A DNA stretch of 64,000 bases from Paenibacillus foliorum (lineage in GTDB: Bacteria > Bacillota > Bacilli > Paenibacillales > NBRC-103111), in NCBI RefSeq assembly GCF_013141765.1, contig NZ_WHOD01000070.1:310001-374000 (forward strand), written 5' to 3'. Both the position numbers and the translations under genes were made by a program. Shown one piece after another: positions 34,146 through 42,884 of this stretch (within the stretch, counting starts at the first letter, position 1; every line of letters starts with the position of its first letter). The notes beneath the pieces are model-generated. The model was not told the DNA's origin. It made no database searches and saw only the letters and a list, made by a program, of their open reading frames with translations.

Positions 34146-34634
34146 TTAGTTGCTCGAAGCTGCTACACCAATTGGATTAACCATCTTCAATACTGCTATC
34201 TCATCACAACAATCTTGCTTTTTGCAATGAATACAATCCCGCCATACCTTCTCCGGGAAAATCTCCTTCTGAACAACCGAGAAACCATTTCTTTCAAAGA
34301 AATTCACCGCATAGGTTAACGCCATTACCTTTGGAATTCCTTGCTGCCTGGCTTCCTCCACAAGAAAATCAACGATTATGTTGCCGATACCCAAGCCTTT
34401 ATGTCCTTCCGTTACACCTAGGGAACGGATTTCAACTAAGTCTTGGCCTAGACGAGTTAAAGAACCGCAGCCAACAAATTGATCATCTATAACAGCGACA
34501 ACAAAAGTATCGATTTGCTCGGCTAATGTTTCCCTCGTTCGGGGCAGCATAATCCCTTGCTCTGCATAGCCTTGAATAATATCATATAGCGTCTCGATAT
34601 CTTGCTCTGTTGCTTTTCTGCACGTTACTGTCAT
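34146..34634 (-). CDS. GNAT N-acetyltransferase (short N-acetylglutamate synthase-like)
   Basis: 162 residues. GNAT fold with acetyl-CoA loop in EGHKGLGIGNIIVDFLVEEA and the C-terminal FFERNGFSVVQKEIFPEKVWRDC, a signature of the small ArgA-like acetyltransferases, followed by a cysteine cluster (CIHCKKQDCC) typical of that group. Could acetylate glutamate for arginine synthesis, but no arg gene is nearby, so the amino acid substrate is inferred. Sits alone between hemW and the convergent FlxA-like gene. Confidence 0.82.
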   Translation of the reverse strand: MTVTCRKATEQDIETLYDIIQGYAEQGIMLPRTRETLAEQIDTFVVAVIDDQFVGCGSLTRLGQDLVEIRSLGVTEGHKGLGIGNIIVDFLVEEARQQGIPKVMALTYAVNFFERNGFSVVQKEIFPEKVWRDCIHCKKQDCCDEIAVLKMVNPIGVAASSN

Positions 34635-34719
34635 AGATAACCCACCATTTCATGTCGTAAATTCAATTTATATGAATAAATATACAACAAAACGTATAAA
34701 TAATTCAATACAAAAATAA

Positions 34720-35886
34720 TTAATCTACGATCAGGCTCACAAATTCCCCAAATACTTCGTTACCGAGCAGCAAGCCATGCTCCGATAATCTGTATCCATC
34801 CTCTGTTGGCTCAAGCAGCTTCCGTTCAGTAAGCCTGACCAGTTGATCGCCAAATACATCCTCTAGCTCCTTGCCGAACTGTTTGCTGAAGTCAGACCGC
34901 TTCACTCCGCACAGCATCCGCAATCCAACCATCATGAAGTCCTCCATAGCGTCCTGTTCGCTGATTTCATATTGCTCTAGCAGCGGCAGTCCGTTGAGCG
35001 TCGAATCAATGTAAGGCTGTACTCCTTTAATATTCACATGTCTCTTTCCATACATATACCCGTGAGCACCGGCTCCTAAACCATAATAACTCCGATTCAG
35101 CCAATACATGCTGTTGTGTCGGCTCTCGTAGCCTTGCTTAGCGAAATTGCTGATCTCATACTGTTCATAGCCCGCCTGCTTCAGACGCTTCATAATTAGA
35201 AGGAACATCTCTACTTCCTCATCCTCATCAGGAAGAGGCAATTGGTTTTTTTGATAAAGTGAATGAAACAACGTGTGCTCCTCCACCTTCAAGCCGTAAA
35301 TCGAATAATGCTTCAAACCAAGCGCCAATGCTTTATCAAGTGTATCGTTCATTACGGTCACCGTTTGATTCGGAAGCCCAAACATCAGATCAATGGACAT
35401 ATTCGTAAAACCAACGCTTCGCGCATTTTCGATACTCCTGTAAACATCATCCGTATTGTGAATCCGGCCAATCCCTTCCAATAAAGCATTGTCAAACGAC
35501 TGAACCCCAAAGCTGATCCGATTGACGCCGCCTTCCTTCATTGCTTGCAGCTTCTCCTTATCGGTCGTCCCTGGATTAGCTTCCATCGAAAACTCCAGCT
35601 CTGCTGATTGATTCGGAAAGTAGGTACGCACCCGCTGCAAAAAGCTCTCCATTTGATCTGGCAGCAGCACAGTTGGAGTTCCACCGCCGACAAAAATGGT
35701 CTCGATCTGCTGCGGCGGTACGAGTTGAACCGTCTGTTCCATCTCCCGCTCCAGCGCATCCAAATAATCCATGACTGGTTGGCCCTTCAATACATAGGAG
35801 TTAAAGTCACAGTAATGGCATTTGTTTGTACAAAACGGAATGTGGATATATACCGCAGCAGGTGTTTCATTTCTGTGGATCATCAT
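34720..35886 (-). CDS. hemW: Heme chaperone HemW (radical SAM)
   Basis: 388 residues from ATG 35886; GGAGG lies seven bases upstream and the earlier in-frame GTG/ATG codons are part of the site. Radical-SAM motif CTNKCHYCDF, FVGGGTPTVL and the C-terminal HemN-like domain. It has HNSMYWL and lacks evidence of the extra cysteine of true HemN, so the annotation as heme-inserting chaperone is preferred to coproporphyrinogen oxidase. Between lepA and hrcA as in B. subtilis. Confidence 0.94.
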   Translation of the reverse strand: MMIHRNETPAAVYIHIPFCTNKCHYCDFNSYVLKGQPVMDYLDALEREMEQTVQLVPPQQIETIFVGGGTPTVLLPDQMESFLQRVRTYFPNQSAELEFSMEANPGTTDKEKLQAMKEGGVNRISFGVQSFDNALLEGIGRIHNTDDVYRSIENARSVGFTNMSIDLMFGLPNQTVTVMNDTLDKALALGLKHYSIYGLKVEEHTLFHSLYQKNQLPLPDEDEEVEMFLLIMKRLKQAGYEQYEISNFAKQGYESRHNSMYWLNRSYYGLGAGAHGYMYGKRHVNIKGVQPYIDSTLNGLPLLEQYEISEQDAMEDFMMVGLRMLCGVKRSDFSKQFGKELEDVFGDQLVRLTERKLLEPTEDGYRLSEHGLLLGNEVFGEFVSLIVD

Positions 35887-35921
35887 ATACATTCCTCCCA
35901 CTTAATCTTCCTTATGTCACG

Positions 35922-35955
35922 TAAAAGCAGGTGCGTCAAGTATCACGCACCTGCT
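35922..35955 (-). terminator. Terminator after lepA
   Basis: Minus strand AGCAGGTGCGT ... ACGCACCTGCT stem with TTTTA following, 12 bases past the lepA stop. Confidence 0.85.
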
Positions 35956-35967
35956 CATGATTTACTT

Positions 35968-37779
35968 CTAATCGTCAAGCTTCAATACGGCCATGAACGC
36001 TTCCTGAGGCACCTCAACGCTGCCGACTTGCTTCATCCGCTTTTTGCCTTCCTTCTGCTTATCCAGAAGCTTCCGTTTCCTTGAAATATCACCGCCGTAG
36101 CATTTGGCTAAGACGTTTTTACGCATCGCCTTAACGGTTTCCCGCGAGACGATTTTTTGACCTATCGCTGCTTGGATTGGCACCTCAAACATTTGGCGAG
36201 GAATTAAATCCTTCAGCTTTTCGCAAATAATCTTGCCGCGGTGGTAGGCTCTGTCCCGATGAACAATGAACGAAAGCGCATCAACCTGCTCGCTGTTAAG
36301 CATAATATCCATTTTGACAAGATTGGATTTCTTATAGCCTGACAGCTCATAATCGAATGAAGCATATCCTTTGGTGCTTGATTTTAACTGATCAAAGAAA
36401 TCGTAAACGATCTCTGACAAAGGAATCTCGTAAGTCAATGTTACACGTGTTGTATCCAAATATTCCATATTGATAAATTCGCCGCGCTTGCCTTGGCACA
36501 GCTCCATGATAGCTCCAACATAATCGTTAGGTACGATAACTGCAGCTTTTACATAAGGTTCTTCAACAAAGTCAATTTTACCAGGCTCCGGAAACAATGA
36601 CGGATTCTCGATGGTCAGTACCTCGCCACTCGTCTGTGTTACTTTAAACACAACGCTTGGCGCGGTAGTAATCAGGTCGATATTAAACTCACGTTCAATC
36701 CGCTCCTGGATAACATCCATATGCAGCAAACCGAGGAAGCCACAGCGGAAACCAAAACCTAACGCAGTAGATGTCTCGGGCTCAAAGCTAAGTGATGCAT
36801 CATTCAACTGCAGCTTCTCCAGTGCTTCGCGAAGATCGTTGTAGTCGCTTGTCTCAATCGGGTAAAGTCCGCAGAACACCATAGGGTTGATTTTACGGTA
36901 ACCCGGCAGCGCTTCAGGCGCTGGGTTCTTCGCATCGGTAACAGTATCGCCGACACGCGTATCGCCGACATTTTTAATTCCGGCAACGATGAAGCCTACG
37001 TCTCCAATCTCAAGCGAATCTACGGTTGACATCCGAGGCTTAAAAGCACCAACCTCTATAACCTCGAATACTTTTTCCGTCGCCATAAACTTGATTTTGG
37101 AACCCGACTTGATGGCGCCGTCAATAACGCGCACATAGACGATTACACCTTTGTAAGGATCATAATGAGAATCGAATATAAGCGCTTTAAGCGGCTTGCT
37201 CGGATCTCCCGTTGGAGCTGGAACAAGCTTGACCACCTGCTCTATGATCTCTTTAATCCCAATTCCTGCTTTAGCTGAAGCCAATACGGCTTGGCTCGTA
37301 TCGAGCCCTATTACATCCTCAATCTCCTGCTTAACCCGCTCAGGGTCTGCGCTCGGCAAATCGATTTTGTTAATAACCGGCAATATCTCCAAGTTGTTAT
37401 CAAGCGCCAAGTAAACATTGGCTAATGTCTGCGCTTCAATTCCTTGCGCCGCATCCACAACGAGCAAAGCCCCTTCACAGGCTGCAAGACTGCGTGATAC
37501 TTCATACGTAAAGTCGACATGCCCTGGCGTATCGATTAAATTCAAAATATATTCTTCTCCATCGTCCGCACGATAGCTTAGACGAACGGCTTGCAGCTTG
37601 ATGGTAATGCCCCGCTCCCGCTCCAAGTCCATTTGATCCAACACCTGCTCTTGCATTTCGCGCGTAGAGAGAGCTCCCGTATATTCAAGTATTCGGTCTG
37701 CCAGCGTCGATTTTCCATGGTCGATGTGAGCAATAATTGAAAAGTTCCTAATCTTTTTCTGTCTGGCTAGAATATCCAT
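35968..37779 (-). CDS. lepA: Elongation factor 4 (LepA)
   Basis: 603 residues, normal length. Translational GTPase acting on the ribosome in initiation/back-translocation. G motifs: AHIDHGKSTL, DTPGHVDF, NKIDLP; the LepA-specific C-terminal domain includes CYGGDISRKRKLLDKQKEGKKRMKQ-type segment. GAGGG precedes the ATG. Its gene follows the yqxA-like gene by 78 bases, in the same order as in B. subtilis. Confidence 0.98.
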   Translation of the reverse strand: MDILARQKKIRNFSIIAHIDHGKSTLADRILEYTGALSTREMQEQVLDQMDLERERGITIKLQAVRLSYRADDGEEYILNLIDTPGHVDFTYEVSRSLAACEGALLVVDAAQGIEAQTLANVYLALDNNLEILPVINKIDLPSADPERVKQEIEDVIGLDTSQAVLASAKAGIGIKEIIEQVVKLVPAPTGDPSKPLKALIFDSHYDPYKGVIVYVRVIDGAIKSGSKIKFMATEKVFEVIEVGAFKPRMSTVDSLEIGDVGFIVAGIKNVGDTRVGDTVTDAKNPAPEALPGYRKINPMVFCGLYPIETSDYNDLREALEKLQLNDASLSFEPETSTALGFGFRCGFLGLLHMDVIQERIEREFNIDLITTAPSVVFKVTQTSGEVLTIENPSLFPEPGKIDFVEEPYVKAAVIVPNDYVGAIMELCQGKRGEFINMEYLDTTRVTLTYEIPLSEIVYDFFDQLKSSTKGYASFDYELSGYKKSNLVKMDIMLNSEQVDALSFIVHRDRAYHRGKIICEKLKDLIPRQMFEVPIQAAIGQKIVSRETVKAMRKNVLAKCYGGDISRKRKLLDKQKEGKKRMKQVGSVEVPQEAFMAVLKLDD

Positions 37780-37857
37780 TTGCGCTGACCCTCACTAACC
37801 TACAAATTTACAATACCTCTAATTATAGCAGTTGTGAGGGAAGGCATCAATGCAAGG

Positions 37858-38277
37858 TTATCCGGTAATCATTTCGAACAGAGAAACGAACAAGCGGATT
37901 CCATGGTAGGCCACAATTTGCAGGAGCTCGCCCGCTTTGTTCCCCAGCCTTGAAATACCCGAAGTTTCGTTTATTTCAGCTTTGGGTTCCACTTCCTCCT
38001 TAGCCTCTTTCTTGGCTTTAGCTTCCGCTTCTTGAGCTCTTGTCGCTGTTCCGCCTAATTTGCTTCCATTCTGCGCTGCGGCTCCGCTAGCCATTTTCGC
38101 TTCCTGAGGTTTTTCCGCTTGCGGCCATAAACGAACACCACTTGACTCTGGAGCTGCCTTTACAATTGGTCCCTGAATCCGTTCCACCCCGCGGGTAGCC
38201 AGGTCAACTCCGAAAAAAATACAAAACCCCATCCCTAACACTATCAGCAGCAGCTTGATATAAAAATTATTCCTCAT
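37858..38277 (-). CDS. YqxA-like membrane protein (DUF3679)
   Basis: 139 residues: one N-terminal membrane helix (about 7-24, KLLLIVLGMGFCIFFGVDLA), a conserved GVERIQGPIV segment, an Ala/Lys/Glu-rich linker and a hydrophobic C-terminal amphipathic helix. It lies between spoIIP and lepA, exactly where yqxA sits in B. subtilis, and the FFGVDLATRGVERIQG stretch fits that family. Function unknown; co-transcription with spoIIP suggests a forespore or mother-cell membrane role. GGGGG site before the ATG. Confidence 0.75.
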   Translation of the reverse strand: MRNNFYIKLLLIVLGMGFCIFFGVDLATRGVERIQGPIVKAAPESSGVRLWPQAEKPQEAKMASGAAAQNGSKLGGTATRAQEAEAKAKKEAKEEVEPKAEINETSGISRLGNKAGELLQIVAYHGIRLFVSLFEMITG

Positions 38278-38332
38278 CGCTTAATCCCCCAGAACGAACT
38301 CGTTCTCTCTTTTGCTAATTGATTTGTATCAC

Positions 38333-39580
38333 TTAATTTTGCTTTTTCCCGTTTGCACCCGCAGGTGTTCCATCCACCTTTTGCACATTAAGCACCACTT
38401 CAGAAATCGCTTCAGCCAATAGATCTACGGTTCTATAGCATTCCTCCAAGGAATTGTCCACGCCTCCAACCTCAATCAACACACTATTAGGCGAAAAATT
38501 TTGATTGTAAACTCCGTTCCCTTCTGCCGCTTTAGCAAAGCTGCCTTTAGATATACCCGGATATTTACTTTCCAGAGCATGATGAATATCTGATGCAAAC
38601 TGTTCGTTTTCTTTCCAATTCGCATTTTTACCGCCAATAACAAAGTAGACCTGAGCATAATCCTTACCCTTTATTTCAACCGTAGTCTTATTCCTCCGTT
38701 GTGAGTCTCTATGAATATCAAAATAAAATTTAAGATCCGGATGGGAGGCACTGGCCTCTTGCAGCGTTTTAAGAGAGTATTTATAAGAGAAGTAGTAGTT
38801 AAAGCTTTTCTCGATAGCCGGATAGTTTTTATCCGAATGAACGGCTCCTATACCCTCTTTCTCCAGCATTTGAGCCAGTCTCAAGCCTACTAACGTCACA
38901 TTTTTTTTCGGATCATAGGCTTTATCGGGATCCTTCACCCCATCTAGCTCCGGCAAATACGATTCCTGATTATGTGATTGATAGATGAAAGCGACATTAC
39001 GTCCTGCCATCCTTGGAGGCTGTGCAGCCGGTATTTGGGGTCCATGCGCCGCATCGTTAGTTTCTGGGGGAGCCGTCGGGTTTGCCGTTATGGACCCTTC
39101 TCCTCCTTCGCCATTCTTCGGAATGGCATCACCCTTCGGACCATAATCTTCAGGCCCATCCTCACCTGTAGCTGCACTACTCCTCAGCACCACCGAGCGG
39201 TCTTGAGCCAAGCCCGGCATTTCTCTTGCAATGAAAGTTTTCGGATCCTTCCAGTTCAAGTCGGTAAGCAGAGAAAATAGAAATCCCGACACATTAGACT
39301 GAGAAAAGGTAAAGGTTTGACGATCCGTCTGCATGTAAGGCACTTCCATTCCCATCATATCCATAAAAAAACGACTCGAAACCGACGAAGCCAATCCCTT
39401 CATGGATGAGACAGGAGCGGAATTGTTCATTTTGGTTTGAGCATATCCAAGCAATCCAAGTGCTATAAAAAACAGCAAACAACCTGTCACCAAGGCCGTT
39501 ATTACCCGAAAATACAGACCAAAATCTTGTCCAGCTTTACGGTATTTGTTCACATTAATAGTCACTGCTGTCCATTTCAT
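38333..39580 (-). CDS. spoIIP: Stage II sporulation protein P, cell-wall hydrolase
   Basis: SpoIIP is the amidase/endopeptidase of the SpoIID-M-P complex that thins septal peptidoglycan for engulfment. 415 residues from ATG 39580 (AGGAGG seven bases upstream; ATG 39586 abuts the site). One membrane helix (about 24-50), a variable Pro/Gly/Ala linker, and the amidase domain with IYQSHNQESYLPEL, FDIHRDSQRR, VIGGKNANWKENEQFA and SVLIEVGGVDNSLEE, containing the zinc His/Glu residues. Precedes the yqxA-like gene by 55 bases and follows gpr after a long gap with a terminator, so it has its own promoter. Confidence 0.96.
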   Translation of the reverse strand: MKWTAVTINVNKYRKAGQDFGLYFRVITALVTGCLLFFIALGLLGYAQTKMNNSAPVSSMKGLASSVSSRFFMDMMGMEVPYMQTDRQTFTFSQSNVSGFLFSLLTDLNWKDPKTFIAREMPGLAQDRSVVLRSSAATGEDGPEDYGPKGDAIPKNGEGGEGSITANPTAPPETNDAAHGPQIPAAQPPRMAGRNVAFIYQSHNQESYLPELDGVKDPDKAYDPKKNVTLVGLRLAQMLEKEGIGAVHSDKNYPAIEKSFNYYFSYKYSLKTLQEASASHPDLKFYFDIHRDSQRRNKTTVEIKGKDYAQVYFVIGGKNANWKENEQFASDIHHALESKYPGISKGSFAKAAEGNGVYNQNFSPNSVLIEVGGVDNSLEECYRTVDLLAEAISEVVLNVQKVDGTPAGANGKKQN

Positions 39581-39589
39581 ACGCATTCC

Positions 39590-39890
39590 TCCTGAGAGTT
39601 TTCGTGAGAAAACTTACTTCGTAAGCATGGGCTGAGTTTCTGTGGCGAAACTTTCTTCTTTAAGCATCGAACATTCTGAGCATCTATCAGACTATCTACC
39701 GAAATAATTGACCGCCGACTACTAGTATCAAATCTATGAGCATTTACTAGAAGATAGAACCAAACTCATCGAATACTTTATTTGCTATAAACTGATAGAT
39801 TGCTTGAAGATGTATATCGATACACTCTGGCAGAGGACTCCCTCCATTGGATTAGGCGCTTTCTATTTCCAAGATTGCTAGCTGTAAAAA
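39590..39890. repeat. spoIIP upstream gap with leader-repeat copy
   Basis: About 300 bases without a gene. On the minus strand just above the spoIIP ribosome site, CTTACGAAGTAAG and GTTTTCTCACGAAAAC (39599-39627) form the dispersed hairpin; a second, degenerate GAAACTTTC/TTTAAGC copy follows to 39665. The rest is AT-rich; a sporulation sigma promoter is expected but I could not place one. Confidence 0.55.
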
Positions 39891-39938
39891 GAAAAAAGGC
39901 ATTAATCACGGCTGCAGATACAGTCGGATGAATGCCCT
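39891..39938 (-). terminator. Terminator after gpr
   Basis: Minus strand AAGGGCATT pairs (one bulge) with AATGCCTT, followed by TTTTC; long loop of about 27 bases. It lies 33 bases past the gpr stop. Confidence 0.6.
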
Positions 39939-39971
39939 TTCGGGTACAACCTCTTTAGTGAGAACCTCAAA

Positions 39972-40964
39972 TTAATGTGTGTAGGCTGATACATTATCTA
40001 CATCAACAGCCTCATGCAAAGCTGCATTCAGGCCGCTCGCAATAATATTAGCGACATCCTCGATAAACTCATCAATTTCCTTCGGTGTAACAAGCAGGTC
40101 ATGACCAATGGGGCTTAGAACTTCTCTTACCAGCTCAAGCCTCTCCTGCTCCTCCATATTATCCAGAAGTCCGAGAATTTGCGCCGTGTTCGCGGTTTGC
40201 TGTTGAAAATGAGTGCGCATCATGTCTATAGTGTTGTTCACGATAGTAGAAGCATACACTACGGTCGGAACCCCTATTGCGATAACAGGAACTCCCAGCG
40301 TATCGATGGTTAACCCTTTGCGCTTGTTTCCAATGCCTGACCCTGGATGAATGCCTGTATCCGCAATTTGAATGGTGGTATTAACCCTTTCAAGAGATCT
40401 CGAAGCTAATGCATCGATAGCAATAACTAAATCCGGTTTAGATTTTTCCACGATTCCTTGTACAATTTCTCCGGTTTCAATTCCTGTCGTCCCCAACACA
40501 CCGGGAGCGACAGCACTAACCGGCCGATAACCGGGACTCACCTCGCCAGGCATCAACTCAAAATAATGCCGGGTAACCATTACATTTTCTACAACAATCG
40601 GACCTAGAGCATCAGGCGTCACATTCCAGTTTCCCAATCCAATGATCAGAACCTTGCCCATCGGGCTTATATTCAGCTTCGCTAAAAAAGCCTCGAACTC
40701 CCTTGCAAACACCGTAGCAACCCTGTCCTGCAAATTACTGTCCTTTTTTCGTAATTCCGGTACCTCTATTGTGATATAATGACCAGGCAGCTTTCCGATA
40801 GCAAGGGAACCCTCCTGGGAGGTTATGTCGGTTTTACTGATCCGAATGCCTTCTATATTTTCCGATGACGTAAGTACGCCGGGAATCACTTCACCGGATG
40901 GGGAGGCCAAATTATGTGCCTCTAGGGCTAGGTCGGTCCGAACGGAATAATTACTTAAATCCAT
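39972..40964 (-). CDS. gpr: Germination protease for small acid-soluble spore proteins
   Basis: GPR (peptidase M63) degrades SASPs at germination. 330 residues from ATG 40964 (AAAGGAG eight bases upstream; the frame to 40997 begins before it). The N-terminal MDLSNYSVRTDLALEA includes the propeptide removed on activation. Conserved GLGNWNVTPDALGPIVVEN, IDALASRSLERVNTTIQ and IHPGSGIGNKR motifs are present. Divergent from rpsT, upstream of spoIIP as in B. subtilis. A sigma-G-like promoter lies just upstream. Confidence 0.97.
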   Translation of the reverse strand: MDLSNYSVRTDLALEAHNLASPSGEVIPGVLTSSENIEGIRISKTDITSQEGSLAIGKLPGHYITIEVPELRKKDSNLQDRVATVFAREFEAFLAKLNISPMGKVLIIGLGNWNVTPDALGPIVVENVMVTRHYFELMPGEVSPGYRPVSAVAPGVLGTTGIETGEIVQGIVEKSKPDLVIAIDALASRSLERVNTTIQIADTGIHPGSGIGNKRKGLTIDTLGVPVIAIGVPTVVYASTIVNNTIDMMRTHFQQQTANTAQILGLLDNMEEQERLELVREVLSPIGHDLLVTPKEIDEFIEDVANIIASGLNAALHEAVDVDNVSAYTH

Positions 40965-40998
40965 CGTGCCATCTCCTTTCAGCATAAGCATGCTCATT

Positions 40999-41028
40999 TA
41001 TTGTGTGATAAAGCACAGCGCCTTATGC
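40999..41028 (-). promoter_or_regulatory. gpr: Candidate sigma-G promoter for gpr
   Basis: Minus strand GCATA (41028-41024), 18-base spacer, CACAATA (41005-40999), close to the sigma-G pattern G.ATR / CATnnTA with one -10 mismatch. It would give a leader of about 28 bases before the gpr ATG, and gpr is a forespore gene in relatives. Confidence 0.45.
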
Positions 41029-41156
41029 AAAGTATTGTCAGAACCATCTTTGGGACTCTATTGCATTTTGATATATGGCATGTTAGAATATCTAGAGTTG
41101 TCAACAAAATGAAAACTATATGCTTTAATGCAAGTTGTAGTAGGAGGTGAACGTCA

Positions 41157-41429
41157 ATGCCGAACATTAAATCCGCAATTAAAAGAGTAAAAGTAAATGA
41201 AAAGCGTCGTCTGATCAATGCATCACACAAATCCGCTCTTCGCACTGCAGTTAAAAGTTTTGAAACTGCTGCAGCCAGCAGCAATGTGGACACTGCAAAA
41301 GCAGCCCTAGTCACTGCCAGCAAAAAGCTGGATAAAGCAGCGACCAAAGGTTTAATCCATAAAAATGCCGCTGCCCGCAAAAAATCTCGCTTAGCGAAAA
41401 AGCTAAACCTGATTTCTGCTCAGGCGTAA
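41157..41429 (+). CDS. rpsT: 30S ribosomal protein S20
   Basis: 90 residues, highly basic, beginning MPNIKSAIKRVKVNEKRR and with the KGLIHKNAAARKKSRLAKK C-terminal helix, all diagnostic of bS20. AGGAGGTGAACGTCA precedes the ATG. Transcribed alone on the plus strand, divergent from gpr and convergent with holA, as in B. subtilis. A strong terminator follows. Confidence 0.98.
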   Translation: MPNIKSAIKRVKVNEKRRLINASHKSALRTAVKSFETAAASSNVDTAKAALVTASKKLDKAATKGLIHKNAAARKKSRLAKKLNLISAQA

Positions 41430-41433
41430 TGCG

Positions 41434-41477
41434 AAAAAAAGGATCGATTCCTCTATTTAGGAAACGGTCCTTTTTTT
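41434..41477 (+). terminator. Terminator between rpsT and holA
   Basis: AAAGGATCGATTCCT-CTATT-TAGGAAACGGTCCTTT with flanking A7 and T7 runs, so active in both directions; it serves rpsT and the convergent holA. Confidence 0.93.
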
Positions 41478-41498
41478 ATTAAGCTGTACGGTCTCATC

Positions 41499-42518
41499 TT
41501 AAGCAATTAAGCGCAGCAGGAACATTTCCAACCCCAGAGCCTTATCGATCTTTCCACTCTTCATCTGATAATCCAGATCGGCCAATTGCCCCAATATATC
41601 AGCCAACCGTTTTAACTCGAATCGGTTCGATTGCCCTGAGGCAATTTTTACGGCGTAAGGATGCAATCCTAGCTGTGACGCCATTTGCTGCTGAGAATAG
41701 CCCTGCTGCTGCAAATCCTTCACTTGAAACATAATGCGAAATTGTCTAGCAATCAGCGCCATAATCTTGATTGGCTCTTCCTTCCGTCTCAGCAGTTCGG
41801 ACAGCATGGTAAAAGCCTTTTCAAGCTGCAGCTGCACGATGTGTTCAATCAGAATGAATATATTTTGCTCAATACTTCGTGTCACCAGCTGATCCAGAGC
41901 ATCCTCGGTTATAACGCCACCCCGCCCAACATACAGCGCGCATTTCTCCAGCTCACTAGACAATGCATTCAGGCTTGTTCCTGTATACAGAATGAATTGC
42001 TCTTCCACTCCAGGTGCAAAAGAAAAACCGGCCTTCTCCGCTCCCTGCTTGACCCATTGCGTCAGCTCCTCGGCAGACAGAGTCGCACATGGCACCAGAA
42101 AATTGGATTCCTTCAACGACTTCACCAATTTTTTACGCTCATCAAGCTTATCTGCACTCACCGTCAACACCAGAACCGTAAAATCGGCTGGCGTCTTCAA
42201 ATATTCGGTTAACCTCTCCAGCCTATGCTCCACCTTGGTGCTCTCTTTGGCACCTGTCAGAAATAGTGCATTCGAAGCTATAACCAGCTTGCTCGGAACC
42301 ATAAATGGAAGTGTCTCTGCTTCCTCAATGACGGTATCAATGGAGGTTTCTGTCAAATCATATTTGGAAACCGCAAACTCCTTGTGCTCCGGATCGATGA
42401 GTCGGTCTGTCAGCTTATGAATCAGCTCTTGAATCAAATAGGATTCAGCGCCATAGCATATGTAGATGGGAGCAAATATACCCTTTTGTATTTGCTTTAA
42501 TGTTGATTTATAATCCAT
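41499..42518 (-). CDS. holA: DNA polymerase III delta subunit
   Basis: Clamp-loader subunit that opens the sliding clamp. 339 residues from ATG 42518, giving MDYKSTLKQIQKGIFAPIYICYG, the family opening; ATG 42545 would add nine acidic residues with no ribosome site. AGAGG lies 11 bases before 42518. ICYGAESYLIQELI, the degenerate Walker-like start, and the C-terminal helical collar domain ending ALGLEMFLLRLIA fit YqeN/HolA. Convergent with rpsT. Confidence 0.93.
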   Translation of the reverse strand: MDYKSTLKQIQKGIFAPIYICYGAESYLIQELIHKLTDRLIDPEHKEFAVSKYDLTETSIDTVIEEAETLPFMVPSKLVIASNALFLTGAKESTKVEHRLERLTEYLKTPADFTVLVLTVSADKLDERKKLVKSLKESNFLVPCATLSAEELTQWVKQGAEKAGFSFAPGVEEQFILYTGTSLNALSSELEKCALYVGRGGVITEDALDQLVTRSIEQNIFILIEHIVQLQLEKAFTMLSELLRRKEEPIKIMALIARQFRIMFQVKDLQQQGYSQQQMASQLGLHPYAVKIASGQSNRFELKRLADILGQLADLDYQMKSGKIDKALGLEMFLLRLIA

Positions 42519-42540
42519 TTCAGGCTCAGCCTCTTCTCGA

Positions 42541-42695
42541 TACATTCGTGTTTTAGCTTATACTTTCTGACATTATAACAAAAATCTAAGATCGAAGATC
42601 ACTCGACGATGATACATTCGTGTTTTAACGGTAATTTTTGTTGCAATGTCAGAAAGTGAACCTACGGTTCTTGGCTTTCTGACATTATAACAACA
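42541..42695. repeat. Cluster of short direct and inverted repeats upstream of holA
   Basis: TACATTCGTGTTTTA occurs at 42541-42555 and 42613-42627. A 24-base sequence (ACTTTCTGACATTATAACAA...) at 42562-42585 is repeated inverted at 42634-42657 with two mismatches and again directly in part at 42675-42695. The inverted pair can form a long stem with a ~48-base loop. The rest of the gap to 42884 shows no gene. Confidence 0.8.
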
Positions 42696-42884
42696 ACAAA
42701 GAGATTACGTCAAAACCTTACGGTTCATTCGCAATCCCTCTGTTCGGTACCCCATCTATATAAACACATGAAGATAGGCCCTAGAAACCTACCCTCACAT
42801 GGTCATACGACGAACCTCGGCTAATGTAGTTTATCATACGCGGCGATAGCTGCGAACGTGAATTCTTTTTGATAATACAGCGAG

